Positions 55,885 through 64,000 of a stretch of DNA of 64,000 nucleotides are shown piece after piece (the first letter of the stretch is position 1; the number at the start of each line of letters is the position of its first letter). The position numbers and the translations under genes are program-made. The stretch lies in assembly GCF_001431415.1 (NCBI RefSeq), contig NZ_LDJI01000013.1, positions 124,001 through 188,000 of the forward strand, written 5' to 3'. Origin of the DNA: Stenotrophomonas humi. Its GTDB lineage: Bacteria; Pseudomonadota; Gammaproteobacteria; Xanthomonadales; Xanthomonadaceae. Under the pieces are notes generated by a model. The model worked only from the letters and a program-made list of their open reading frames with translations, did not search any database and was not told the DNA's origin.

Positions 55885-58341
55885 ATGGCCCAGTCCCAAC
55901 TCGAAGTTCTCGACCTGCCGGTCCTGCCACTACGCGACGTGGTGGTGTTCCCGCACATGGTCATCCCCTTGTTCGTGGGACGTGACAAGTCCATGCAGGC
56001 GCTGGAGCGCGCCATGGAAGCGGACAAGCGCATCCTGCTGGTGGCCCAGAAGTCCGCCGAGACCGACGACCCGACCGCCGAGGATCTGTACACGGTTGGT
56101 ACGCTGGCCCAGGTGCTGCAGTTGCTGAAGCTGCCCGACGGCACCATCAAGGTGCTGGTCGAAGGCCTGTCGCGTGTGAGCGTGGACAAGGTCTACGAGC
56201 AGGACGGCGCGCTGCAGGGCCACGGTACCGAAATCGAAGCGAACGAGTCGCGTGAATCACGCGAAATCGAGGCGATTGCCCGTTCGCTGATGTCGTTGTT
56301 CGAGCAGTACGTCAAAACCAATCGCAAGCTGCCGCCGGAGCTGCTGCAGACCTTGGCCGGTATCGAAGAGCCGGCGCGCTTGGCCGACACCATCTCCGCG
56401 CATATCGGTGTGCGACTGGCCGACAAGCAGAAGCTGCTGGAAACACTGTTGGTCGGCGACCGCCTGGAAATGCTGGTCGGCTTGGTTGATGGCGAAATCG
56501 ACGTGCAGCAGCTGGAAAAGCGCATCCGCGGCCGCGTCAAGTCGCAGATGGAAAAGAGCCAGCGCGAGTACTACCTCAACGAACAGATGAAGGCCATCCA
56601 GAAAGAACTGGGTGATCTTGATGATGCCCCGGGTGAGCTGGACGAACTGGCGCGCAAGATCGCCGAAGCCGGCATGCCCAAGGCGGTGGAAACCAAGGCC
56701 AAATCCGAGCTCAACAAGCTCAAGCAGATGTCGCCGATGTCGGCCGAAGCGGCCGTGGTGCGCAACTATCTGGAATGGCTGCTGGGCGTGCCGTGGAAGA
56801 AGCGCACCAAGGTGCGCAAGGACCTGAAGGCCGCGCAGGACACCCTCGACGCGGATCACTACGGTCTGGACAAGGTCAAGGACCGCATCCTTGAATACCT
56901 CGCGGTGCAGTCGCGGGTGAAGCAGATGAAGGGGCCGATCCTGTGCCTGGTCGGGCCGCCGGGCGTGGGCAAGACCTCGCTCGGTCAATCCATCGCCAAG
57001 GCCACCAACCGCAAGTTCGTGCGCATGTCGCTGGGCGGCGTGCGTGACGAGGCCGAGATCCGTGGTCATCGCCGTACCTATGTCGGCTCGATGCCGGGCC
57101 GCATCGTGCAGAACCTCAACAAGGTCGGCAGCAAGAACCCGCTGTTCGTGCTGGATGAGATCGACAAGATGTCGATGGATTTCCGTGGCGATCCGTCTTC
57201 AGCGCTGCTGGAGGTGCTCGACCCGGAGCAGAACAACGCATTCAACGATCACTACCTGGAAGTGGACCTGGACCTGAGCGAGGTGATGTTCGTTGCGACA
57301 TCGAATTCGCTGAACATTCCCGGTCCGCTGCTGGACCGCATGGAAGTGATCCGCATCCCCGGTTACACCGAGGACGAGAAGCTCAACATCGCCACGCGTT
57401 ACCTGGCGGCCAAGCAGCTCAAGGCCAACGGTTTGAAGGCTGAAGAACTGGTCATCGAGGAAGATGCCATCCGTGACATCGTGCGCTACTACACGCGCGA
57501 ATCGGGTGTGCGCAACCTTGAGCGCGAAGTGGCCAAGATCTGCCGCAAGGTGGTCAAGGAGCTCGCTCTGGCCGGCCCGCAGCCGGTGAAGAAGGCAACC
57601 AGGAAGGGCGCCAAGAAGCCCAAGGCGCTGGTGGTGGTCGATGCCACGAACCTGGACAAGTATCTGGGTGTGCGTCGCTTCGACTTCGGCCGTGCCGAGG
57701 ACGAGAACGAGATCGGCCTGGTCACCGGCCTGGCCTGGACCGAAGTGGGCGGTGAGCTGCTGCAGGTCGAATCAACGTTAATTCCGGGCAAGGGCGCGGT
57801 GACGTTGACCGGCCAGCTGGGCAACGTGATGAAGGAATCGGCAACCGCTGCATTGTCGGTGGTGCGTGCGCGTGCGGAAGCCCTTGGCATCGACGTGGAC
57901 TTCCTGCAGAAGCACGACGTGCATCTGCATGTGCCCGATGGTGCTACTCCCAAGGACGGGCCGAGTGCCGGTATCGCGATGGTGACCTCGCTGGTTTCCA
58001 CCTTGACCAAGGTGCCGGTGAAGGCGGACGTGGCAATGACCGGTGAAATCACCCTGCGTGGCCGCGTCACTGCAATCGGCGGGTTGAAGGAAAAGCTGCT
58101 GGCCGCGCTGCGCGGTGGCATCCGGACCGTCGTCATTCCCGATGAGAACCGCAAGGATCTGGTCGACATCCCGGCCAATGTCACGCGCGACCTCAAGATC
58201 GTTCCCGTGAAATGGATCGACGAGGTGTTGGACATCGCACTGGAGTCGCCGCTGGCGCCGAAGAAAGCGCGCAAGAATGCGCAGCGTGTCACGGTGCGAG
58301 GCAAGGCCAAGGCAGCTCCCACTACGCGCGTCAAGCACTGA
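55885..58341 (+). CDS. lon: ATP-dependent protease Lon
   Basis: 818 residues from the ATG at 55885 with GCGGAG upstream. The N domain (about 10-205) starts [23 protein letters not shown]+ domain with Walker [13 protein letters not shown] and Walker [13 protein letters not shown] basic insert of about 20 residues ([13 protein letters not shown]) lies between the AAA+ and protease domains. Ser-Lys dyad S694 (PKDGPSAG) and K737 (GGLKEK), same 43-residue spacing as S679/K722 of E. coli. The C-terminus has an extra basic tail. Degrades damaged and regulatory proteins. Confidence 0.97.
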   Translation: MAQSQLEVLDLPVLPLRDVVVFPHMVIPLFVGRDKSMQALERAMEADKRILLVAQKSAETDDPTAEDLYTVGTLAQVLQLLKLPDGTIKVLVEGLSRVSVDKVYEQDGALQGHGTEIEANESRESREIEAIARSLMSLFEQYVKTNRKLPPELLQTLAGIEEPARLADTISAHIGVRLADKQKLLETLLVGDRLEMLVGLVDGEIDVQQLEKRIRGRVKSQMEKSQREYYLNEQMKAIQKELGDLDDAPGELDELARKIAEAGMPKAVETKAKSELNKLKQMSPMSAEAAVVRNYLEWLLGVPWKKRTKVRKDLKAAQDTLDADHYGLDKVKDRILEYLAVQSRVKQMKGPILCLVGPPGVGKTSLGQSIAKATNRKFVRMSLGGVRDEAEIRGHRRTYVGSMPGRIVQNLNKVGSKNPLFVLDEIDKMSMDFRGDPSSALLEVLDPEQNNAFNDHYLEVDLDLSEVMFVATSNSLNIPGPLLDRMEVIRIPGYTEDEKLNIATRYLAAKQLKANGLKAEELVIEEDAIRDIVRYYTRESGVRNLEREVAKICRKVVKELALAGPQPVKKATRKGAKKPKALVVVDATNLDKYLGVRRFDFGRAEDENEIGLVTGLAWTEVGGELLQVESTLIPGKGAVTLTGQLGNVMKESATAALSVVRARAEALGIDVDFLQKHDVHLHVPDGATPKDGPSAGIAMVTSLVSTLTKVPVKADVAMTGEITLRGRVTAIGGLKEKLLAALRGGIRTVVIPDENRKDLVDIPANVTRDLKIVPVKWIDEVLDIALESPLAPKKARKNAQRVTVRGKAKAAPTTRVKH

Positions 58342-58391
58342 AGTGTGAACGCAAAATGCCTTGAAACCCGCGTCATTGCTGGCTTTTCAGC

Positions 58392-58420
58392 TTGCGCGGG
58401 TAGGGAGGCGCTGGTATAAA
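58392..58420 (+). promoter_or_regulatory. candidate hupB promoter
   Basis: TTGCGC (58392-58397), 17-base spacer, TATAAA (58415-58420), leaving a leader of about 125 bases before the start codon. Confidence 0.55.
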
Positions 58421-58551
58421 AGTGCGACTCACGTACCTGCTGATTCATGGCTGACGTGTTTGCATGATCTTCCGGTCATCGTTGTCTTTCCAAAGACCTG
58501 CGGTGACCACCAAACTATTCCGCGGATGTACCGCAAAGGGAGTTTTACAGA

Positions 58552-58824
58552 ATGAACAAGACCGAATTGATCGACGGCGTCGCCGGCGCTGCTGACCTGT
58601 CCAAGGCTGAAGCTGGCCGTGCGGTTGACGCAGTCATCGCCGAGATCACCAAGGCCCTGAAGAAGGGTGAGACGGTGACTCTGGTTGGCTTCGGTACGTT
58701 CCAGGTTCGCGAGCGCGCAGAGCGCACCGGTCGCAACCCGAAGACCGGCGAAGAGATCAAGATCGCCGCTGCAAAAAATCCTGCGTTCAAGGCTGGTAAA
58801 GCCCTTAAGGACGCTGTAAACTAA
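58552..58824 (+). CDS. hupB: DNA-binding protein HU (beta-type)
   Basis: 90 residues, the standard HU length. Helical dimerisation part [21 protein letters not shown]..., beta-arm [24 protein letters not shown] with the DNA-intercalating Pro in RNPKTG, and C-terminal [17 protein letters not shown]. Ribosome site AAAGGGAG at 58538. It follows lon, as in E. coli, with its own promoter. The stop is only 12 bases from tRNA-Val, with no terminator between. Confidence 0.97.
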   Translation: MNKTELIDGVAGAADLSKAEAGRAVDAVIAEITKALKKGETVTLVGFGTFQVRERAERTGRNPKTGEEIKIAAAKNPAFKAGKALKDAVN

Positions 58825-58836
58825 GCGGCTCACCGG

Positions 58837-58911
58837 GGGTGCTTAGCTCAGTGGTAGAGCGTCTCCCTTACACGGAGAGGGTCGGGGGTTCGAAACCCTC
58901 AGCACCCACCA
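58837..58911 (+). tRNA. tRNA-Val(TAC)
   Basis: 75 bases with CCA; acceptor GGGTGCT/AGCACCC, anticodon loop CTTACAC, anticodon TAC. Directly after hupB, so likely processed from the hupB transcript. Confidence 0.96.
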
Positions 58912-58938
58912 AGCATCACCAGTAAGAGCGTTAGAAGT

Positions 58939-59015
58939 GGAGCGGTAGTTCAGTTGGTTAGAATGCTGGCCTGTCACGCCGGAGGTCGCGGGTTCGAGTC
59001 CCGTCCGCTCCGCCA
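58939..59015 (+). tRNA. tRNA-Asp(GTC), copy 1
   Basis: 77 bases with CCA; acceptor GGAGCGG/CCGCTCC, anticodon loop CTGTCAC, anticodon GTC. 27 bases after tRNA-Val. Confidence 0.96.
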
Positions 59016-59023
59016 CTTCATAC

Positions 59024-59053
59024 ACGCCCCTGAGCAATCGGGGGCGTTGTTTT
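59024..59053 (+). terminator. terminator after tRNA-Asp copy 1
   Basis: 10-bp stem with one G-T pair, 59024-59033 with 59038-59047, loop GCAA, then TGTTTTC. Confidence 0.75.
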
Positions 59054-59094
59054 CTCAAGCCCTCGGGTGAGAGAAAACAAACCAGGTTAAATGC

Positions 59095-59171
59095 GGAGCG
59101 GTAGTTCAGTTGGTTAGAATGCTGGCCTGTCACGCCGGAGGTCGCGGGTTCGAGTCCCGTCCGCTCCGCCA
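59095..59171 (+). tRNA. tRNA-Asp(GTC), copy 2
   Basis: Identical in sequence to copy 1; lies after a terminator. Confidence 0.96.
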
Positions 59172-59234
59172 TTTATCCAGTCATTCCTCGGAATGCGCAT
59201 CATCGGTTTACCGGTGGTGGACGAGTCAAAACTC

Positions 59235-59311
59235 GGAGCGGTAGTTCAGTTGGTTAGAATGCTGGCCTGTCACGCCGGAGGTCGCGGGTTCGAGTCCCGT
59301 CCGCTCCGCCA
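59235..59311 (+). tRNA. tRNA-Asp(GTC), copy 3
   Basis: Identical to copies 1 and 2. 63 bases after copy 2 without a terminator between, so probably co-transcribed with it. Confidence 0.96.
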
Positions 59312-59321
59312 GTTGTCTCAA

Positions 59322-59352
59322 AAGCCCTCGGCGCAAGCCGGGGGCTTTTTCT
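59322..59352 (+). terminator. terminator after tRNA-Asp copy 3
   Basis: 11-bp stem with one G-T pair, 59322-59332 with 59337-59347, loop GCAA, then T-rich tail. Confidence 0.85.
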
Positions 59353-59440
59353 TTGCGCCGCACCTGGCCGTGGCCCAGTTGGGACTCGGGCGGGAAGCGG
59401 GTTACACTGCCCGGCTCGCCAATAGGCCCTGATTTTTCCC

Positions 59441-61414
59441 ATGCTGCAGAAACTTCGCGACAAGACCTCAGGCTGGATCGTTACGGTGATCATGGGCCTG
59501 CTGATGATTCCGTTCCTGTTCGTGATCGACAACAGCTACCTCGGTGGTGTCGGCGCGCAGAACGTGGCCAAGGTTTCGGCACCGCCGTCGTGGTGGCGCT
59601 CGGCACCTTCGTGGTGGCCGATGTCCTTCCTGTGGAGCCATCACGAAGTAAGCGTGGATGATTTCCGCACGCGCTTCGAGCAGGCGCGCATGGATGCCCG
59701 GGAACAGCAGGGTGAAAACTTCGATCCGCGCGAGTTTGAAAGCACCGAGAACAAGCGTGTCGTGCTGGATCAGCTGATCGACGAGCAGGTGGTTCGCCTG
59801 GCTGCCGAAGACGCGCACATCGTGATTGGTGATGCGGCCGTGCGTGAGTACATTGCCGGTATTCCTGCTTTCCAGCGCGACGGCAAGTTCAACCCGGATC
59901 AATACAAGATGGCGCTGGCGCAGAGCATGCCGCCGCGTACGCCGGCGATGTTCGAGCAGCTGGTGCGCACCAGCCTGCAGCAGTCGATCATTCCCACCGC
60001 GCTGGCGCAGTCGGGTTTCGCCACCAAGGGCGAGGCCGAGCGCCTGCTGAAACTGCTGGGCGAGACGCGTGACGTGGAGTTCGCCCTGCTGCCGGTGGCC
60101 GAAGCCGATACCGCGGCGGTCAGCGATGCGGATATCAAGCAGTGGTACGACACCCACCCGAAAGACTTCCTGCAGCGCGAAGCAGTGTCCATCGAGTACG
60201 TCGAGCTCAATGCGGCGAACATGCCTGCTGTTGCCGCAGCCAATGAGGCTACGCTGCGCAGCCGTTATGAAGAAGAGAAGGCGCGCTTCGTCAGTGCCGA
60301 CGAGCGTCTGGCGTCGCACATCCTGATCTCCGCCGGTAGCGATGAGACATCGCAGAAGGCGGCGGAAGCCAAGGCCGCCAAGCTGGCTGCCGACGCCAAG
60401 TTGCCGGGTGCCGATTTCGCCGCGCTGGCCAAGGCCAACTCGGATGACGCCGGTTCCAAGGCCGGTGGTGGCGACCTGGGCTGGGTACAGAAGGGCGTGA
60501 TGGTCAAGCCGTTCGAAGACGCCCTGTTCGCGATGAAGGCCGGTGAGATTGTTGGCCCGATCAAGACCGAATTCGGTTACCACGTGCTGCAGCTGCGTGA
60601 GATCAAGGGCGGCGAAGGCCGTTCGTTCGAGGAAGTGCGCGACCAGCTGGCTGCCGAGCAGCTGCAGGCGGACACCGAGCGTGCTTTCAATGATCTGAGC
60701 GGCCGTCTGGTCGACCTGGTCTACAAGAATCCGACCGCACTGGAGCCGGCAGCCAAGGAAGTGGGCCTGCCCGTGCAGACGCTGGGGCCGTTCACCGAGG
60801 CGACCGCCAATGGCATCGCTTCCAACCCGGCGGTGCTGAAGGCAGCATTCTCTGAGACGCTGGTGGAAGATGGCACGGTGAGTGATCCGATCGAGATCGC
60901 ACCGAACCACAGCGTGATGATCCGCGTTACCTCGCATACGCCGGAGCAGGCTACGCCGCTGGCTCAGGCACGCGAGCAGGTGATTGCTGCCGTGCGTGCC
61001 AACCGCGCCAAGGAAGCACAGAACAAGGCGGCTGACGCGCTTCTGGCCAAATTGAAGGAAGGCCAGACCCTGCAGGCGCTGGCACCGGCGGAGAAGCTGC
61101 AGCTGTTGCCGGTCCCGGGCCTGCCGCGCGGTGCACCCATGCCGACGGCGGCTGCCAACCAGGCGGTATTTGCCGCGGCGCCCCCGGCCGCTGCCGACAA
61201 GCCCACATACGGCAAGGTCGCGATGGAAGACGGGCGTTATGCCGTATTCGCCGTGACTAAGGTGACGCCGGGCAACATCGCCGAAGTGCCGGAACCGCAG
61301 CAGGCCATGCTCAAGCAGCAGCTCAGCCAGATTGACGGCGCCGCTGCGGCCAAGGCTTATGTCGATGGCATGCGCAAGCACTTCAAGGTGCAGGTGCAGG
61401 AATCCCAGCTCTGA
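59441..61414 (+). CDS. ppiD: PpiD-like periplasmic chaperone / peptidyl-prolyl isomerase
   Basis: 657 residues. One N-terminal anchor (about 12-30), then the SurA-like chaperone region (about 70-230), a parvulin domain (about 265-370: RLASHILISAGSDETSQKAA; AGGGDLGWVQKGVMVKPFEDALF; YHVLQLREIKGG) and a helical C-terminal part. It helps proteins leaving the Sec translocon. Odd: a Trp-rich insertion (about 46-68) with two PSWW repeats and five Trp follows VAKV, where E. coli PpiD runs straight into its chaperone domain. Confidence 0.93.
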   Translation: MLQKLRDKTSGWIVTVIMGLLMIPFLFVIDNSYLGGVGAQNVAKVSAPPSWWRSAPSWWPMSFLWSHHEVSVDDFRTRFEQARMDAREQQGENFDPREFESTENKRVVLDQLIDEQVVRLAAEDAHIVIGDAAVREYIAGIPAFQRDGKFNPDQYKMALAQSMPPRTPAMFEQLVRTSLQQSIIPTALAQSGFATKGEAERLLKLLGETRDVEFALLPVAEADTAAVSDADIKQWYDTHPKDFLQREAVSIEYVELNAANMPAVAAANEATLRSRYEEEKARFVSADERLASHILISAGSDETSQKAAEAKAAKLAADAKLPGADFAALAKANSDDAGSKAGGGDLGWVQKGVMVKPFEDALFAMKAGEIVGPIKTEFGYHVLQLREIKGGEGRSFEEVRDQLAAEQLQADTERAFNDLSGRLVDLVYKNPTALEPAAKEVGLPVQTLGPFTEATANGIASNPAVLKAAFSETLVEDGTVSDPIEIAPNHSVMIRVTSHTPEQATPLAQAREQVIAAVRANRAKEAQNKAADALLAKLKEGQTLQALAPAEKLQLLPVPGLPRGAPMPTAAANQAVFAAAPPAAADKPTYGKVAMEDGRYAVFAVTKVTPGNIAEVPEPQQAMLKQQLSQIDGAAAAKAYVDGMRKHFKVQVQESQL

Positions 61415-61439
61415 TCCGTCAGCGCTGATTGAAACGAGG

Positions 61440-61464
61440 AACCCGGCCATTGGCCGGGTTTTTT
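61440..61464 (+). terminator. terminator of ppiD
   Basis: Stem ACCCGGCC (61441-61448) with GGCCGGGT (61452-61459), then six T. Confidence 0.9.
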
Positions 61465-61703
61465 GTTGGATGAATGTTCTGCGTGGAATGGATGCGGAGC
61501 GGGTGCCGCTGGAATTCCATCACCGCACGATTCCATGGCAACCGCACGAACCCCTTTCATGCGTGATCCCGCAGTACGGGCAGCCTCGGCCGCAAAGCAC
61601 CGCAGACGCCGTTTGCAACGGCAGGATATGGACGGCCGGCTGTGGGATTGTCGACTCTGACAGTTAGGCAGAGCGCGCTAGGGCCTTGCAAAGCAGAAAA
61701 CGA

Positions 61704-61729
61704 AAAAGCCCGGCACATGGCCGGGCTTT
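61704..61729 (-). terminator. terminator of mltD
   Basis: Perfect 10-bp stem 61704-61713 with 61720-61729, loop ACATGG; on the minus strand it is followed by a T-run. Confidence 0.88.
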
Positions 61730-61754
61730 CCAAGGTGCATGCTGACGGCTGAAA

Positions 61755-62963
61755 TCAGCGCACGTCTTCAAACCTCAACACCATGCCCGGGCGAAGAATC
61801 GCGCTGGCTTCAAGGTCGTTGAACGACAGCAGCGTCTTGACCGAAATGCCGTAGCGACGGGCAATCGTCCAGGCCGATTCGCCGTTGCGGACGGTGTGGC
61901 GGCGTGCGCTGCTGCTGGTCGATGCAACCGTGCGTACCCGCGCTGGTGCTGCTGCGGCCGGGCTCGTCGCCGGAGCGACAGCGCTTTCAGTCACGCCGGC
62001 CACCATTTCGGTTGCTGGCGCGCTGCCGTCATCGATCAGGGTGGGTGCCAGCACGCGACTGCCGGCGCGTGCGCTGGTCAAAGCCGGGTTGAGGCGTGCG
62101 ATGCGCGACGGATCCAGTGCGTTCTGTGCCGACCAGCTTGCCAGCGAGGTGTTGGCCGGCAGCGTGTGGCCCTTGAGGATCGGCACCGGTCGATTGAGCG
62201 AGGCCATCAGGTCCGGCTCTTTCTCCGCCTGCTCCAGTACGCAGGCCAGTGCATGCAGCTTTTCCACGTACGCATAGGTGATCGGAGACAGGCCGGGCAG
62301 CTCGGCTGCGCGCGCGTTCTGCGCGTTCATGCCGCCGCGGCGCAGGGCCTGCAGGATGCGGTATTCGCCCGCGTTGTAGGCCATCACCGCCAGTTGCCAG
62401 TCACCGGCGAACATGCCGTGCAGGGTCTTGAGGTAACGCACCGCAGCGCGGGTGGAATCCACCGCCGAGAGGCGGCCGTCGTAACCTTTTTCCATCGGCA
62501 CGCGGTGGTTGCGCGCGGTGGTGGCGATGAACTGCCAGAGGCCTGCGGGTCCGCTGGCATTCCGTGCGCCCGGGCGATAGCCGCTTTCGACGAACGGGAT
62601 CAGCGCGAACTCGGTGGGCAGGTTGGCGGCGCGAAGCTCGTCGACGACGTAGCCGAACAGCGGCAGGGCATCGTCTTCGACATTGCCCAGACGGGCGGGG
62701 GCATGCGCGAACTGCTTGCGCCAGCGTGGGCTGGTGGCATCGGCATCGCACTGCGGCGCGGCCAGGCCTTCACGGAAGTTGGCGAAGATCTCGCGGCCAT
62801 TGCGGGTGGTGGCCGGGGGCAATGAGGCGGGGTCGATCGGCAGCGCGCCGAGTGCTGCGACGTTCTGGGTCAGCCCGGCGGTGGCAGGTAACGACTGGGC
62901 GCTGGAGGCGCTGCTGACGCCGAGCAGCATTCCCAGCGCCAGGCAGAGATTGGCCCGCCTCAC
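61755..62963 (-). CDS. mltD: MltD-like lytic murein transglycosylase
   Basis: 402 residues with GTG at 62961-62963; a longer open frame exists but would lie inside gloB. Signal peptide of about 24 residues (MRRANLCLALGMLL...ASSAQ). The lysozyme-like SLT domain (about 110-240) has the catalytic Glu in LIPFVESGYRPGARN, then GPAGLWQFI and VMAYNAGEYRILQAL. One C-terminal LysM (about 350-400: HTVRNGESAWTIARRYGISVKTLLSFN) binds glycan. E. coli MltD has two LysM copies and is a lipoprotein; no lipobox is seen here. GTGA overlap with gloB. Confidence 0.92.
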   Translation of the reverse strand: MRRANLCLALGMLLGVSSASSAQSLPATAGLTQNVAALGALPIDPASLPPATTRNGREIFANFREGLAAPQCDADATSPRWRKQFAHAPARLGNVEDDALPLFGYVVDELRAANLPTEFALIPFVESGYRPGARNASGPAGLWQFIATTARNHRVPMEKGYDGRLSAVDSTRAAVRYLKTLHGMFAGDWQLAVMAYNAGEYRILQALRRGGMNAQNARAAELPGLSPITYAYVEKLHALACVLEQAEKEPDLMASLNRPVPILKGHTLPANTSLASWSAQNALDPSRIARLNPALTSARAGSRVLAPTLIDDGSAPATEMVAGVTESAVAPATSPAAAAPARVRTVASTSSSARRHTVRNGESAWTIARRYGISVKTLLSFNDLEASAILRPGMVLRFEDVR

Positions 62964-63724
62964 GCGCGGAAACCGTCTTTCCACCGCCGCAATTCGGCGA
63001 AGACTTCCACCTCGTCGGCGGGCGCCTGCCCAAGCCGCGTGGTGACTGCGTCGCGGATGTGGGCATCGGCGGTACGCAGGAATGGATTGCATTGCAGTTC
63101 ACTGGCCAATACGGCGGGAACAGTGGGACGAGAACGGCTGCGCATGTCCTGAACTTCCTTCTGGCGGCGTTGCAATGCCGCGTTGGTGGGATCGACATGC
63201 CGCGCGAACACGGCATTGGCCAGCGTGTATTCGTGCCCGCAGCAGACCAGTGTCTCCGGGGGCAGGGCGGCCATTCGCTTGAGCGAAGCCAGCATCTGGG
63301 CGGGCGTACCTTCGAACATGCGTCCACAGCCCAGGCTGAACAGCATGTCGCCACAGAACAAATGACCGTGGCCGAGGTAGGCAATGTGGCTCCGGGTGTG
63401 ACCGGGAACCGCCATCACTGAAAAATCGAAGCCGGAGGATTGTACCCGGTCGCCCTCGGCGACCCGTTCACAATCCAAAGCGATGCGTTCATCCACGGGG
63501 GCGAACACCCGCAGCCGCGGCCAGCGCTGGCGCAGTTCGGCCACGCCGCCGATGTGGTCGTCGTGGTGGTGGGTGAGCAGCACGGCGGCGGGCTGCATGC
63601 CTTGGGCGGCCGCTTCGAATACCGGCCCGGCTTGGCCCGGATCGACGAATATCGTGCGCTCATCGGGCGTTTGCAGCGCCCAGATGTAATTGTCCTGGAA
63701 TGCAGGCAGGGCGGTCAGTCGCAT
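62960..63724 (-). CDS. gloB: hydroxyacylglutathione hydrolase (glyoxalase II)
   Basis: 254 residues from the ATG at 63722-63724 (MRLTALPAFQDNYIW). Hydrolyses S-lactoylglutathione, completing methylglyoxal removal. Binuclear metal motif THHHDDH, further His ligands in VPGHTRSH and CCGHEYTLAN, and metal-bridging Asp in LFCGDMLFS. Cytosolic. Overlaps mltD by 4 bases; divergent from the methyltransferase gene. The same mltD-gloB-yafS neighbourhood occurs in E. coli. Confidence 0.95.
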   Translation of the reverse strand: MRLTALPAFQDNYIWALQTPDERTIFVDPGQAGPVFEAAAQGMQPAAVLLTHHHDDHIGGVAELRQRWPRLRVFAPVDERIALDCERVAEGDRVQSSGFDFSVMAVPGHTRSHIAYLGHGHLFCGDMLFSLGCGRMFEGTPAQMLASLKRMAALPPETLVCCGHEYTLANAVFARHVDPTNAALQRRQKEVQDMRSRSRPTVPAVLASELQCNPFLRTADAHIRDAVTTRLGQAPADEVEVFAELRRWKDGFRA

Positions 63725-63735
63725 AGAATTGGAAA

Positions 63736-64000
63736 ATGCCTGCCGCCCCGTCCCCCCGTCAAGCGTCAGTCTCGCCATGGTTTGAGATGCCTGCTGCGTG
63801 GGCGATACGGGATTGGGAGCATCAGTACCTGCTGGGCAGGTTGCGCAGCGTGCCGGCGCAACCCTGGTTGTGGTTGGCGCCCAGCGCGGGTTGGGTGCCC
63901 GATCAACCGCCTGCCGGACGCGGCATACGTCTGCACCGGAGGGGGCAGGGTAGTGGCTGGCAGGGCGAACTGCGCTGCGGGTTGCCGCTGCCGTTGCCGG
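63736..64000 (+). CDS. YafS-like class I methyltransferase, 5' part
   Basis: Open to the window end; 88 codons visible. The ATG at 63736 (with TTGGA just upstream) is preferred over the ATG at 63787, because the intervening residues PWFEMPAAWAIRDWE fit the conserved start of this family. The SAM-binding motif lies beyond the window. The call rests on position, divergent from gloB as yafS is in E. coli, and on this N-terminus, so it is tentative. Confidence 0.6.
   Translation, partial: MPAAPSPRQASVSPWFEMPAAWAIRDWEHQYLLGRLRSVPAQPWLWLAPSAGWVPDQPPAGRGIRLHRRGQGSGWQGELRCGLPLPLP

Larger units (their letters stand above)
61415..61754. other. ppiD-mltD intergenic region
   Basis: 340 bp between convergent genes. 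Apart from the terminators at each end (61440-61464, 61704-61729) I see no gene, RNA or repeat. Confidence 0.5.

Noticed and set aside
58843..59172. Minus-strand open frame over tRNA genes (MAERTGLEPATSGVTGQ...)
   Set aside because: A well-known false protein produced by translating tRNA genes antisense.
58939..59311. Three spaced identical repeats resembling a CRISPR-like array
   Set aside because: Each repeat is a complete tRNA-Asp gene; no cas genes.
59468..61450. 660-codon minus-strand open frame
   Set aside because: Antisense to ppiD; also covers its terminator.

Overview
The window reads as ordinary, gene-dense chromosome of a high-GC gammaproteobacterium in the Xanthomonadaceae, most likely Stenotrophomonas. 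Reasons: the folC-dedD-cvpA-purF, tig-clpP-clpX-lon-hupB-ppiD, phoB-phoR-ppk and mltD-gloB neighbourhoods, an NAD-type isocitrate dehydrogenase, an S46 dipeptidyl-peptidase, and a repeat headed by GTAG followed by a stem-loop (30678-30700), the form described as SMAG elements in S. maltophilia. The genus is inference. I see no phage, integrase, transposase, plasmid gene, rRNA or CRISPR array.

Layout. 1-6195: end of an unknown gene, a conserved hypothetical, then a two-component system (791-3000, minus) divergent from msrB-dipZ-msrA (3148-6195), which looks like a cell-envelope methionine-sulfoxide repair operon. 6308-13965: glutathione transferase, a SleB-like hydrolase, a FadH-type dienoyl-CoA reductase, an LTA-synthase-like membrane phosphotransferase, a YczE-like membrane protein and a zinc-type dehydrogenase. 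14344-17336: an OmpA-family porin, an RsuA-family pseudouridine synthase, and two small exported proteins sharing a C-terminal motif. 17494-26250: threonine catabolism genes kbl and tdh flank a sulfate-uptake set (anion porin, sbp, cysT, cysW, cysA) and a TorF-type porin. 26387-29517: S46 peptidase and an orphan TonB/TolA-like protein.

29951-37574: histidine phosphatase, then folC-dedD-cvpA-purF, a ferritin-like protein and a pair of small exported proteins. 37747-46453 (all minus): lpxH, a PAP2 phosphatase, a GT4 glycosyltransferase, ppx, ppk, phoR and phoB, i.e. envelope lipid genes next to a phosphate/polyphosphate module with a PhoB box before phoB. 46568-51173: BepA-like metalloprotease, glutaredoxin and AhpD-like protein in an overlapping pair, NAD-isocitrate dehydrogenase and a Bax-inhibitor-1-like protein. 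51313-52156: six tRNA genes. 52335-61414: trigger factor, ClpP, ClpX, Lon, HU, four more tRNA genes and PpiD, a folding and proteolysis block. 61755-64000: mltD, gloB and the start of a YafS-like methyltransferase.

Most of the window is core metabolism. The parts most worth a second look are the two-component/Msr/DipZ locus, the shared motif of the two small exported proteins, the Trp-rich insertion in PpiD, the apparent heat-shock promoter of lon built into the clpX terminator, the orphan TonB-like protein, and the hupB mRNA running into tRNA genes.
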